Shown here: positions 26,386-35,269 of the stretch, piece after piece
Numbering within the stretch: position 1 is the first letter of the stretch
How the letters are laid out: each line of letters begins with the position of its first letter
From: Achromobacter sp. RTa
GTDB lineage: Bacteria; Pseudomonadota; Gammaproteobacteria; Burkholderiales; Burkholderiaceae_B
Direction of reading: 5' to 3'
Assembly (NCBI RefSeq): GCF_000757485.1
Contig: NZ_JPYO01000041.1
Coordinates: forward strand, 365,299 to 429,298
Length of the DNA: 64,000 bases
Program-made: the position numbers and the translations under genes
Notes under the pieces: model-generated
Told to the model about the DNA's origin: nothing
Database searches by the model: none
What the model saw: only the letters and a program-made list of their open reading frames with translations

Positions 26386-28092
26386 ATGCCCGCTACAGGT
26401 GATTTTCCTTCCGCACCTGCACTTGCGTCCGCCGAGGGCGCGGGCCGCATGCAGGCTGAGCCGGACGGCCCCCTGGACAAGCTGGCCCGCCTTGCCCGGC
26501 GGCAGTTCGGGGTGGACATGGTGCTGGTGGCCTGCAGCGACGCCGACGGGGTCTGGCAGGCCAGGGCGGGGTCGCCGCCGGCGGCCTTCGCATCTCTTCC
26601 CTTTTCCGCCGAATGCCCGCTGCGCGCCAGCGACGGCCGGCAGCTGGGCACCTTCCGGCTGCTGCACGGGCAGCCGCGCGATTTCAGCGCAGAAGACCGC
26701 CGCGCACTGGAGGACTTCGCCGGGCTGGCGGCTGCTGCGGTGGAAAAGCGCCGGGCGCTGGCGGCCGAACGGGCGGCCGAGGACAGCTGGCGCGACGAAG
26801 CCCGCAACCTGTCGATGGCGATCGCCGGCAGCGGCACCGGCGTCTGGGACCGCAACGTCGTCACCGGCGAAATCACCTATTCCACCGGCTGGAAGGCGCT
26901 GCTGGGCTACGGCGAATTCGATATCTCCAACCGCATCGAAGACGCGTACAAGCGCCTGCACCCCGACGACGCCGAATACGTGCGCTCGGCCATGCAGGCG
27001 CACTTCGAAGGCAAGACCGAAAGCTACGAGGTCGAACACCGGATCCTTTGCAAGGACGGCAGCTACAAATGGATCTGCAGCCGCGGCAAGGTGGTGAGCC
27101 GCGACGCAGAGGGCAGGGCGCTGCGCATGATGGGCACCACGACGGACATCAGCGCCATGCGCGCGATGTCGGAACGGCTGCAGCGCACGGCGGACTTGCT
27201 GGTCAACCTGACGGACGCGGTGCCCGGCATGGTTTTCCAGTGCGGGCAGGCGGCCGAGGGCGGCTCGCGGTTCCTCTACGTCAGCGCGGGCATCTGGGAC
27301 ATGTTCGAACTGACGCCGGAAGATGTCCGGGACAGCGCTGCGGCGATCGAGCAACGGGTCCACCCCGACGACCTCGCCAGCTACCACACCTCGCTGCAGG
27401 CTGCCGCAGCGGCCCAGACGCCCTGGCACCTGGAGTTCCGCGTCTGCCTGCCTGGGCAGGGCCTGCGCTGGCGCCAGGGCGACGCCAGCCCGCGCACGGG
27501 GCCCGACGGCTCGGTGGTCTGGCACGGCTTCGTGACCGACATCACGGACCGCAAGCGCGCCGATTTCGAACTGCACGAACTGGCGGCCACCGACGCCCTG
27601 ACCACCTTGCCCAATCGCCGCCATTTCATGTCGCGCATCGCGGCGGAACTGGCTCGGATCAAGCGGCACGGCAGCGATTGCGCCGCGGTGCTGATGTGCG
27701 ACCTGGACCATTTCAAGCACATCAACGACACCTGGGGGCACGCGATCGGCGACGGCGTGCTCCAGCATTTCGCCAATACGCTGCGCGCGCAGCTGCGCGC
27801 CGTCGACCTGGCCGGCCGCATCGGCGGCGAGGAATTTGCCGTCGTGCTGCCGGATACCGATATGGAGCGCGCGCACGCCTTCGCGATGCGGGTGCAGCAG
27901 CGCATTGCGGACACTCCGTTCTCCTCGGACGGACGCCGCATACCGCTGACGGTCAGCATCGGGATTTCCACCATGCACACGATGGACGCGGACGCCGAGC
28001 TGGCGCTCATCCGCAGCGACCGGGCGCTCTACAACGCCAAGCAGCTTGGCCGCAACCGCATCGAATCCGCGCCCTCAGTGTTTTCCCGATAG
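26386..28092 (+). CDS. Diguanylate cyclase with GAF-like and two PAS domains
   Basis: A 568-residue cytoplasmic signalling protein that should make cyclic di-GMP from GTP. A GAF-like region lies at about residues 30-120, PAS domains with PAC tails at about 130-260 (YKWICSRG, GTTTDISAM) and 270-400 (WHGFVTDITDRKRAD), and a GGDEF domain at about 405-560. The active-site motif is GGEEF at 480-484, intact, and the inhibitory RxxD site is present as RAVD at 471-474. No membrane segment is seen. I chose the ATG at 26386 (AGG about 8 bases before) over a GTG at 26368. The divergent region before it holds TGACA-N3-TGTCA at 26320-26332, a possible operator. Confidence 0.93.
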   Translation: MPATGDFPSAPALASAEGAGRMQAEPDGPLDKLARLARRQFGVDMVLVACSDADGVWQARAGSPPAAFASLPFSAECPLRASDGRQLGTFRLLHGQPRDFSAEDRRALEDFAGLAAAAVEKRRALAAERAAEDSWRDEARNLSMAIAGSGTGVWDRNVVTGEITYSTGWKALLGYGEFDISNRIEDAYKRLHPDDAEYVRSAMQAHFEGKTESYEVEHRILCKDGSYKWICSRGKVVSRDAEGRALRMMGTTTDISAMRAMSERLQRTADLLVNLTDAVPGMVFQCGQAAEGGSRFLYVSAGIWDMFELTPEDVRDSAAAIEQRVHPDDLASYHTSLQAAAAAQTPWHLEFRVCLPGQGLRWRQGDASPRTGPDGSVVWHGFVTDITDRKRADFELHELAATDALTTLPNRRHFMSRIAAELARIKRHGSDCAAVLMCDLDHFKHINDTWGHAIGDGVLQHFANTLRAQLRAVDLAGRIGGEEFAVVLPDTDMERAHAFAMRVQQRIADTPFSSDGRRIPLTVSIGISTMHTMDADAELALIRSDRALYNAKQLGRNRIESAPSVFSR

Positions 28093-28154
28093 AACAACCG
28101 GCCGGCCTATTTGTTCCATTGACCGTACATTAGGACACCCCTAGAGTTCCCTGC

Positions 28155-28952
28155 ATGGGAACCTCATTGCCGCTTCCGAAGTACCACCAGATCTACCTCG
28201 TCCTGCGCGAGCAGTTGCAGGAAGGGCGCTTCGATCAGGAGGGCGTGCCGGGAGAACACGCGCTGGCCGCGCAGTTCGACGTGGCCCGCATCACCATTCG
28301 CAAGGCGATGGAGATGCTGGTGGCCGACGGGCTGGTTTCGCGCCGCCCCGGGCTGGGCACCTGGCCCTTGCGCGCGGCCGCCGCGCCGGGCGGCCAGCCC
28401 AAGCCCAATCCGCAGCAGAAGGCGCACCTGACGGGCCTGCTGGAGAACATCGTCAACATGGGCCTGCGCACGTCCGTGCGCGTGCTGGATAGCGCGCTGG
28501 TGTCCGCGCCGCCTTTCGTCGCCGAGTCGCTGGACGTTCCGGTTGGCACGCCGGTGCACAAGAGCCTGCGCGTGCGCAGCACCGAGGCCGGGCCGCTGTC
28601 CCACATCACCACCTACGTGCCTCAGGCCGTCGCCGATTTCACGCGCGAGGATCTCGAACGCGAACCCCTGCTAATGCTGCTGGAAGCGGCGGGCGTGGAG
28701 TTTGGCGGCGCTACGCAGGCCATTTCGGCCCGGCTGGCCGACGCGCAGGTGGCGCGCCACCTCGACGTGTCCGTCGGGTCGGCGCTGCTGGCCGTGACGC
28801 GGATCGTGCGCGACGTGGACGACCGGCCGGTGCAGCTCCTGCAGGGCCTCTACCGGCCCGACCGCTATCAGTACCAATTGCAGCTGTCTCGCGTCGGCAG
28901 CATCGACGCCAAGGTCTGGGTCAGCGAAGAGCTGTCGGCCCAATTCCATTGA
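28155..28952 (+). CDS. GntR-family regulator with UTRA domain
   Basis: A 265-residue HutC-type GntR regulator: winged HTH at about residues 8-75 (EHALAAQFDVARITIRKAMEML) and a C-terminal UTRA effector-binding domain at about 95-245. It is the first gene of the catabolic operon, 18 bases before the binding-protein gene, so it probably senses the substrate or an intermediate and controls its own operon. A promoter must lie in the 62 bases after the GGDEF gene; I could not place it reliably. Confidence 0.92.
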   Translation: MGTSLPLPKYHQIYLVLREQLQEGRFDQEGVPGEHALAAQFDVARITIRKAMEMLVADGLVSRRPGLGTWPLRAAAAPGGQPKPNPQQKAHLTGLLENIVNMGLRTSVRVLDSALVSAPPFVAESLDVPVGTPVHKSLRVRSTEAGPLSHITTYVPQAVADFTREDLEREPLLMLLEAAGVEFGGATQAISARLADAQVARHLDVSVGSALLAVTRIVRDVDDRPVQLLQGLYRPDRYQYQLQLSRVGSIDAKVWVSEELSAQFH

Positions 28953-28970
28953 ACCCTCCGGAGATCGTCC

Positions 28971-30176
28971 ATGAATTCGCGCCGCACCTTTCTTTATCAA
29001 TCCGCCGCCGCGGCCGCCCTGGTATCGGCTCCGTGGGTGGCCCGCTCCCAGGGCGCCAAGCCCGTGAAGGTCGGAGTCCTGCACCCAGTGACCGGGGCGC
29101 TCGCCTATTCGGGCCAGCAATGCCGCCTGGGCGCCTTGCTGGCGATAGAGGACATCAACAAGGCCGGCGGCATCAAGTCTCTGGGCGGGGCGCCATTGGA
29201 GGCAGTGCTGGGCGACGCGCAGTCGCGGCCCGAGGCGGGGTCGGCCGAAGTCGAGAAAATGAATGAAGCCGGCGTGTCGGCCATCGTGGGTGCCTATGCC
29301 TCGGCGATCTGCCTGGCCACGACCCAGACCGCGGCCAAGTACAACCTGCCGCACGTGGTGGACGTGGGCGTGGCCGACCAGATCGTCGAGCGCGGCTTGA
29401 AGAACACCTTCCGCTTCGGGCCGGGCTACCGCGCCTGTAGCGAACGCGCCATCACCGACCTCGCCGCGCTGAACGATGCGGCGGGCAAGCCGGCCAAGAC
29501 GGTGATGATCGTGCACGAGGATTCCCTCTTCGGCACGGGCACGGCGGCGCTGCTGTCCAAGTCGCTGCCGCAGCACGGTTTCGAGGTGAAGGACGTGGTC
29601 AAGCACCCGAACCCCACCCGCGACTTCAACAACATCGTGCTGCGCATGAAGTCCCTCAACCCGGACATCGTGATCCCGGCCAACTACTACAACGAATACG
29701 CCTTGCTGCTGCGCGCCATGAAGCAGCAGAAGGTGCAGCCCAAGGCGATCTATTCGGTGCTAGGGGGCGCGGCCTCCAGCTACAAGTTCCTGAAGGAATT
29801 CCCCGACATCGCCAACGGCATCATCGACTGCAACCACTGGTTCAATCCCAAGGACGCGCGCGTGGCCCCGCTGAAGGCGCGCGTGGAGGAGAAGGGCGCC
29901 TATTTCAGCTACGAGGTGTTCATGACCTACACCTCAGTGCTGCTGCTGGCCGACGCGCTGGAACGAGCCAAGTCCGCCGACCGCGCCGCCATCATCGACG
30001 CGCTGGCGTCCAGCACGTTCTCGGACAGCATCATGCCCTATGGGCCGACCAAGTTCGTGAACGGCCAGAACACCGGCGCGCAGCCCTTGCTGACGCAGGT
30101 GATCGGCGGCGACATCAAGGTGGTCATCCCCGCGGACTACCGCCAGGCCGATCCCATCTTCCCGCTGAAGGCCTGA
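28971..30176 (+). CDS. Branched-chain-type ABC substrate-binding protein
   Basis: A 401-residue periplasmic binding protein of the LivK/UrtA type (peripla_BP_6). The N-terminus SRRTFLYQSAAAAALVSAPW has paired arginines and resembles a Tat signal. The mature part has VKVGVLHPVTGALAYSGQQ and AAKYNLPHVVDVGVADQIVE, as in binding proteins for amides, aromatic acids and urea. It brings in the substrate of the downstream enzymes. Length and fold are normal; the ligand cannot be read from sequence. Confidence 0.93.
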   Translation: MNSRRTFLYQSAAAAALVSAPWVARSQGAKPVKVGVLHPVTGALAYSGQQCRLGALLAIEDINKAGGIKSLGGAPLEAVLGDAQSRPEAGSAEVEKMNEAGVSAIVGAYASAICLATTQTAAKYNLPHVVDVGVADQIVERGLKNTFRFGPGYRACSERAITDLAALNDAAGKPAKTVMIVHEDSLFGTGTAALLSKSLPQHGFEVKDVVKHPNPTRDFNNIVLRMKSLNPDIVIPANYYNEYALLLRAMKQQKVQPKAIYSVLGGAASSYKFLKEFPDIANGIIDCNHWFNPKDARVAPLKARVEEKGAYFSYEVFMTYTSVLLLADALERAKSADRAAIIDALASSTFSDSIMPYGPTKFVNGQNTGAQPLLTQVIGGDIKVVIPADYRQADPIFPLKA

Positions 30177-30184
30177 GCGCTGGC

Positions 30185-31057
30185 ATGCTCGATCCCGCCA
30201 TCCTCTTTTCTTCCGTGCTCAACGGCCTGACCACGGGCGCGGTATACGCGCTGATCGCCCTGGGGCTGACGCTGATCTACGGCGTGCTGCACATCATCAA
30301 CTTCGCCCACGGGGCGGCGCTGATGGTGGCGCTGTACGCCGTGTACCTGTTGAAGGAGCGCCTGGGCATCGATCCCTACGCGGCGCTGCCGCTGGTGGTG
30401 GCGGGCATGTTCGTGCTGGGTTATGCCCTGCAGCGTTTCGTGATCAACCGCGCCAGCCACGGCAAGGACGAGAACATCCTGCTGGTGACCCTGGGGCTGG
30501 CCATCGTGCTGGAGAACCTGGCGCTGGTGTGGTTCAAGTCCGATACGCGCACCATCGACACCGCCTACACGCTGTCCACGTTGGAGATCGGTCCGGCCAT
30601 GATCGCCTTGCCCAAGGTCATCGCATTCTTCGGCGCGCTGGCGGTGGCCGGCGTGCTGTTCTGGATCATCCGCGCCACGGACCTGGGGCGCGCCATCCGC
30701 GCGGTGGCCAAGGAAAAGCAGGGCGCCAGGCTGATGGGGATCGACGTGGAGAAGGTCTACGCGCTGTCGTTCGGCATTGGCATGGCCTGTCTGGGCGCCG
30801 CGGCGTGTTTCCTGCTGCCGGCGTACTACGTGAATCCGCAGGTGGGCGGCGGCTTCGTGCTGGTGGCGTTCACCATCGTGGTGCTGGGCGGCATGGGCAG
30901 CTTCGCGGGGGCGCTGGCCGGCGGCCTGCTGATCGGCGTGGTGGAGTCCATCGGAGGCCTGTTCCTGGGCGACTCGCTGGGCCAGATGGGCATATTCGCG
31001 ATCTTCATCGCGGTGCTGCTGTTTCGCCCGCAGGGGCTGTTCGGGGCGAGGAGCTGA
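30185..31057 (+). CDS. ABC importer permease, LivH type
   Basis: A 290-residue inner-membrane permease with about eight hydrophobic segments. LNGLTTGAVYALIALGLTLI near the N-terminus and INFAHGAALMV are LivH signatures. It lies 8 bases after the binding-protein gene and 2 bases before the second permease. Confidence 0.95.
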   Translation: MLDPAILFSSVLNGLTTGAVYALIALGLTLIYGVLHIINFAHGAALMVALYAVYLLKERLGIDPYAALPLVVAGMFVLGYALQRFVINRASHGKDENILLVTLGLAIVLENLALVWFKSDTRTIDTAYTLSTLEIGPAMIALPKVIAFFGALAVAGVLFWIIRATDLGRAIRAVAKEKQGARLMGIDVEKVYALSFGIGMACLGAAACFLLPAYYVNPQVGGGFVLVAFTIVVLGGMGSFAGALAGGLLIGVVESIGGLFLGDSLGQMGIFAIFIAVLLFRPQGLFGARS

Positions 31058-31059
31058 GC

Positions 31060-32031
31060 ATGGGCAGGGATTTATTCGCGATTGCGCTGTTCGGCGCGGT
31101 GCTGGCGGCCATGGCCGCGCTGACGCAATCGGGCGTGACGCTGAACTTCGTGATGATGTCGCTGTACGCGGCCCTGCTGTCGCAAGCCTGGAACATTCTG
31201 GGCGGCTATGGCGGGCAATTGTCCTTCGGCCATGCGCTGTTCTTCGGCGTCGGCGCCTACGCCCAGGCGCTGGGGCAGCTGAACCTGGGACTGAATCCGT
31301 GGCTGGCCCTGCCCATGGCGATCGCGCTGGGCGCGCTGGTCGGTCTTGCGGTCGGCGGACTGACCTTCCGCTACGGGCTGAAGGGTTCGTACTTCGCGCT
31401 GGTGACGCTGGCGTTCGCCGAAGTGTTCCGCATCCTGGCGCTGTCGGCGACGTTCACGGGCGGCGGCGTCGGACTCATGGTGCCGCTGCACGAGGGCGTG
31501 GCCAATATGCAGTTCGGATCGCGCCGGGGCTACATCTATCTGTTGCTGGGCTTCGTGCTGCTAGCGCTCGCCGCTACCGCATGGTTGCGCCATTCGCGGT
31601 TCGGCGCCTATCTCCAGGCGGTGCGCGACAACGAGGACGCGGCGCGCGCCATCGGCGTGAATCCGCTGCGGGTCAAACTGGGCGGCATCGCGCTGTCGGC
31701 CGCCTTCATGAGCGCGGCGGGGGCCTTTTACGTGCAGGTGTTCCAGTACATCGACCCGGGCATCGCGTTCGGTCCGGCCGTTTCCGTCGAGGCGCTGGTG
31801 GGCGCCATCGTGGGCGGGCTGGGCACCTTGTGGGGGCCGGTGCTGGGGGCGGTGGTCCTGCACGGCCTGAGCGACGTCACCCGCAACCTGTTCGGCGAAC
31901 TGCCGGGCATCAGCATGGTCATCTACGGCACGGTCCTGATCGTGATCGTCATGTTCATGCCCCGGGGCATCACCGGCTGCGGCCAATCCCTGGGCCGGCT
32001 TGTGCGGGTCAAGGAGCGCGCCCGTGCCTGA
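31060..32031 (+). CDS. ABC importer permease, LivM type
   Basis: A 323-residue permease with 9-10 hydrophobic segments. SQAWNILGGYGGQLSFGHALFFG and YLQAVRDNEDAARAIGVN are LivM signatures, the latter the ATPase-contact loop. The ATG at 31060 follows the livH-type stop by 2 bases; the frame is open upstream but only as a shadow of that gene. Its end overlaps the next gene by 8 bases. Confidence 0.95.
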   Translation: MGRDLFAIALFGAVLAAMAALTQSGVTLNFVMMSLYAALLSQAWNILGGYGGQLSFGHALFFGVGAYAQALGQLNLGLNPWLALPMAIALGALVGLAVGGLTFRYGLKGSYFALVTLAFAEVFRILALSATFTGGGVGLMVPLHEGVANMQFGSRRGYIYLLLGFVLLALAATAWLRHSRFGAYLQAVRDNEDAARAIGVNPLRVKLGGIALSAAFMSAAGAFYVQVFQYIDPGIAFGPAVSVEALVGAIVGGLGTLWGPVLGAVVLHGLSDVTRNLFGELPGISMVIYGTVLIVIVMFMPRGITGCGQSLGRLVRVKERARA

Positions 32032-32779
32032 GATCCTGCTGCAAGCGCGCAATCTTTCCATCACCTTCGGCGGCCTGAAGGCGGTGCAGGACGTCACCCT
32101 GGACGTGCCCCGAGGCTCGCTGACCGCCCTGGTGGGCCCCAACGGCGCGGGCAAGACCACGCTGTTCGGCCTGCTGTCGGGCTTCCTCAAGCCGGGGGCG
32201 GGCTCGGTGCATTTCGCGGGCAGCGAAATAACCGGCCGCCCGCCGCACGAATCGGCCCGGCTGGGGCTCACCCGCACATTCCAGATCGTGCAGCCTTTCG
32301 GCGCGCAGACGGTGCGGCAGAACATCGCCGTGGGCGCGCACCTGCGCCTGGGCGGCCGGCGCGAGGCGTTGGAGGCGGCCGAGGCGGTCGCGGCGCGGGT
32401 CAACTTGCAATCCCAGCTGGACCGCCCGGCGGCCGATCTGACGGTGGCGGGGCGCAAGCGGCTCGAGCTGGCGCGCGCGCTGGCCACCCAGCCGCGGCTG
32501 CTGTTGCTGGACGAGGTGTTGGCGGGGCTGAACCCCAGCGAGATCGACGAGATGATTCCCGTGGTGAGGCAATTGGCGGACGACGGCGTCACGGTCCTGA
32601 TGATCGAGCACGTGATGCGCGCGGTGATGAGCCTGGCCGAGCATGTGTGGGTGCTGGCGCAGGGCCGGCTCATCGCGTCGGGCTCGCCGGGCGAGGTCAC
32701 CCGCGATCCGGCCGTGGTGGAGGCCTACCTGGGCCAGGGCGCGGCGGCCAGGCTGGCCGCGCAGGGAGCGCGGGCATGA
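32024..32779 (+). CDS. ABC importer ATPase, LivG type
   Basis: A 251-residue ATP-binding subunit. Walker A is GPNGAGKTT, Walker B LLLLDEVLAGLNP, and the region LARTFQ-like LTRTFQIVQPF is typical of LivG. The signature is weak: instead of LSGGQ it reads LTVAGRKRLELARAL, as in many LivG-type ATPases. Start is a GTG at 32024, inside the last codons of the LivM-type gene. Confidence 0.94.
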   Translation: MPEILLQARNLSITFGGLKAVQDVTLDVPRGSLTALVGPNGAGKTTLFGLLSGFLKPGAGSVHFAGSEITGRPPHESARLGLTRTFQIVQPFGAQTVRQNIAVGAHLRLGGRREALEAAEAVAARVNLQSQLDRPAADLTVAGRKRLELARALATQPRLLLLDEVLAGLNPSEIDEMIPVVRQLADDGVTVLMIEHVMRAVMSLAEHVWVLAQGRLIASGSPGEVTRDPAVVEAYLGQGAAARLAAQGARA

Positions 32780-33486
32780 GCAAATTGCTGGAAGTCACAG
32801 GCCTGCGAGCCGGCTACGGCCGCATGGAAGTGCTGCGCGGGGTGGACCTGCGGGTGGACGAAGGCGAGATCGTGGTGCTGCTGGGCAGCAACGGCGCGGG
32901 CAAGTCCACGCTGAACAATACGGTTTGCGGGCTGTGCCGGCCCTGGGGCGGTTCGGTGCGCTTCGACGGGCGCGACCTGACCGGCCGCCACTATCGCGAG
33001 GTGGTCCAGGCCGGGCTGATCCAGGTGCCCGAGGGGCGCCGCGTGTTTCCCAACCTGAGCGTGCGCGAGAACCTGGAGCTGGGTTCTTTCGCCCGTGGGC
33101 GCGAACGGCGGGCCGCCAACCTGGAAAAGGTGCTGTCCATCTTCCCGCGCCTGCGCGAGCGCCTGGCGCAACTGGCCGGCACCATGTCTGGCGGCGAGCA
33201 GCAGATGCTGGCCATCGGGCGCGGCCTGATGGCCGAACCGCGCCTGCTGATCCTGGACGAACCCTCGCTGGGCCTCTCTCCGCTGATGGTCGAGGAACTG
33301 TTCAGCCTGATCCAGCGGCTGCATGCGGACGGACTGGCGATCCTGCTGGTGGAGCAGAACGTGGGCCAGTCGCTGGAGACCGGGCAGCGGGCCTACGTAT
33401 TGGAAAACGGGGCGGTGCGCTATAGCGGCGCCTGCCCGGAACTGTTGGCCAGCGACGACGTGCGCCGGGCCTATCTTGGGATGTAG
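32776..33486 (+). CDS. ABC importer ATPase, LivF type
   Basis: A 236-residue second ATP-binding subunit with Walker A GSNGAGKST, signature MSGGEQQMLAIGRGLM and Walker B LLILDEPSLGLSP. QVPEGRRVFPNLSVRENL is the LivF hallmark. The ATG at 32776 overlaps the previous stop as ATGA. It completes a five-gene importer and is followed 2 bases later by the hydratase gene. Confidence 0.95.
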   Translation: MSKLLEVTGLRAGYGRMEVLRGVDLRVDEGEIVVLLGSNGAGKSTLNNTVCGLCRPWGGSVRFDGRDLTGRHYREVVQAGLIQVPEGRRVFPNLSVRENLELGSFARGRERRAANLEKVLSIFPRLRERLAQLAGTMSGGEQQMLAIGRGLMAEPRLLILDEPSLGLSPLMVEELFSLIQRLHADGLAILLVEQNVGQSLETGQRAYVLENGAVRYSGACPELLASDDVRRAYLGM

Positions 33487-33488
33487 CC

Positions 33489-34757
33489 ATGGCCGAGCCT
33501 CAAACGCTGGCCCAGAAGCTGATCGCGGCGGCCTGCGGCCGCGCCGCGGTGGCCGAGGGCGAAATCGTCACGTGCGCGGTCGATCTGGCGATGTTCCACG
33601 ACTCCAGCGGCCCGCGCCGCCTGCAGCCCATGCTGCAGGAGCTGGGCGCCACGCTGTGGGATCCGTCCAAAGTGGTGCTGGTCATCGACCACTACGTGCC
33701 GGAATCCGACGACGAATCGCGCCGCATCGTGCGCATCGCCCGCGACTGGGCGCAGGGCCAGCGGCTGCCCAACGTGTACGACTCGGTCGGCATCTGCCAC
33801 GTGGTAGTGCCTCAGCATGGCCACATCCGCCCGGGCATGTTCTGCGTGGGCGGAGATTCCCATTCGCCCACGGGAGGCGCGTTCGGCGCCTACATGTTCG
33901 GCATCGGCAGCACCGAAATGCTGGGCGTGGCCGTCACCGGAGAAATCTGGGTGAAGGTGCCGCAGACGCTGATGATGCGCTGGAGCAACCGGCTTTCGGC
34001 CGGCGTGACCGCCAAGGACATGATGCTGCGCATGATCGGCCGCTACGGCATGAACGGCGGGCGCTACCAGGCCGTGGAATTCTGCGGCGAGGCGGTGCGC
34101 GCGCTGTCCATGCAAGAGCGCATGACCCTGTCGAACATGAGCGCGGAGCTGGGTTCGCAGGTGGGCCTGATCGCGCCGGACGAGACCACGGAGGCCTACC
34201 TGAGGGAAGCCGGCGTGGGCGGCGAACTGGAACTTGCGCGCTGGCGCAGCGACCCCGGCGCCCAGGCGGAATGGCACGACTTCGACGCGGCCGCGCTGGC
34301 GCCGCAGGTGGCCGCGCCGCACAGCCCGGCCAACGCGCGCGACGTCGACGAGTACCGCGGCGTGTCCGTACAGGTCGCGTACATCGGCGCCTGTACGGGC
34401 GCCAAGCTGGAAGACCTGCGCGCCGCGGCCAGCGTGCTGCGGGGCCGGCGGCTGGCCGGCGGCATGCGCCTGATGGTGGCGCCGGCCAGCCGGCAGGACC
34501 AGCAACAGGCTGAGCGCGAGGGCGTCATGCAGGCGCTGCGCGAGGCCGGGGCCGAGGTCCTGCCCACCACTTGCGGGGCCTGCGCGGGCTATGGCGGATC
34601 GATTCCGGACGGGGCCAGCGTCATTTCCACGACCGCGCGTAATTTCAAGGGGCGCATGGGCTCGGAGACGGCGCAGGTCTACCTGGCTTCGCCCTACACG
34701 GTGGCGGCGTCGGCCGTCGCCGGCCGCGTGGCCGATCCCCGGGAGCTCATGGCATGA
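33489..34757 (+). CDS. Aconitase-superfamily hydratase, large subunit
   Basis: A 422-residue large subunit of a LeuC/homoaconitase-like hydro-lyase. The 4Fe-4S ligands are visible as Cys302 (GACTGAKLED), Cys362 and Cys365 (TTCGACAGYGG). The active-site stretch GGDSHSPTGGAFGAYMFGIG is present. At about 420 residues it matches the short archaeal-type LeuC branch, which includes 2,3-dimethylmaleate and maleate-type hydratases, rather than the 466-residue enterobacterial LeuC. It should reversibly add water to a maleate-like diacid. No other leucine genes are nearby, so leucine synthesis is unlikely. Confidence 0.87.
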   Translation: MAEPQTLAQKLIAAACGRAAVAEGEIVTCAVDLAMFHDSSGPRRLQPMLQELGATLWDPSKVVLVIDHYVPESDDESRRIVRIARDWAQGQRLPNVYDSVGICHVVVPQHGHIRPGMFCVGGDSHSPTGGAFGAYMFGIGSTEMLGVAVTGEIWVKVPQTLMMRWSNRLSAGVTAKDMMLRMIGRYGMNGGRYQAVEFCGEAVRALSMQERMTLSNMSAELGSQVGLIAPDETTEAYLREAGVGGELELARWRSDPGAQAEWHDFDAAALAPQVAAPHSPANARDVDEYRGVSVQVAYIGACTGAKLEDLRAAASVLRGRRLAGGMRLMVAPASRQDQQQAEREGVMQALREAGAEVLPTTCGACAGYGGSIPDGASVISTTARNFKGRMGSETAQVYLASPYTVAASAVAGRVADPRELMA

Positions 34758-35269
34758 GCGATCAGGCTGCAACGCATCGCGTCTGGCGCGTGGGCGCGGA
34801 CATCGACACCGACGCGCTGGCGCCCGGCGCCTACATGAAGTTCGGCATCGACGAGATCGCGCGCCATTGCCTGCAGCGGGTGCGGCCGGAATTCGCCTCG
34901 CAGGCGCGGCCGGGGGACGTGCTGGTGGCGGGCCCCAACTTCGGCATCGGTTCGTCGCGGGAGCAGGCCGCCGCCGCCCTGGTGCGGCTGGGCATCGCCG
35001 CCGTGATCGCGCCATCCTTCAATGGCCTGTATTTCCGCAATGCGTTCAACGTGGGCCTGCTGTTGCTGACCTGCGCCCAGGCCGAGGTGCTGGCCGAAGG
35101 AGAACGCATCGCGCTGGACCCCGCCGCCGGGCGCATCCGCCGCGCCCATGGCGGCCCCTCTGAATTGCATTGCGACGCCGTGCCCGCCTTCCTGCTGGAA
35201 ATGGTGCAGGCCGGCGGACTGTTGAATGTGCTGAAACAGCGCAAACCCCAAGGAAGAACCCCATGCTAG
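34754..35269 (+). CDS. Aconitase-superfamily hydratase, small subunit
   Basis: The 171-residue swivelling-domain subunit that partners the preceding gene. It starts VGADIDTDALAPGAYMKFG and contains NFGIGSSREQAAAALVRLGI, the substrate-binding loop of archaeal-type LeuD/DmdB proteins (SSREQ where enterobacterial LeuD has SSREH). ATGA overlap with the large subunit supports a 1:1 complex. Confidence 0.88.
   Translation: MSDQAATHRVWRVGADIDTDALAPGAYMKFGIDEIARHCLQRVRPEFASQARPGDVLVAGPNFGIGSSREQAAAALVRLGIAAVIAPSFNGLYFRNAFNVGLLLLTCAQAEVLAEGERIALDPAAGRIRRAHGGPSELHCDAVPAFLLEMVQAGGLLNVLKQRKPQGRTPC

Noticed and set aside
33489..35269. Isopropylmalate isomerase LeuCD of leucine synthesis
   Set aside because: The subunits are of the short archaeal type and lie inside a catabolic operon without leuA or leuB. 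A catabolic hydratase is the better reading, though not proven.
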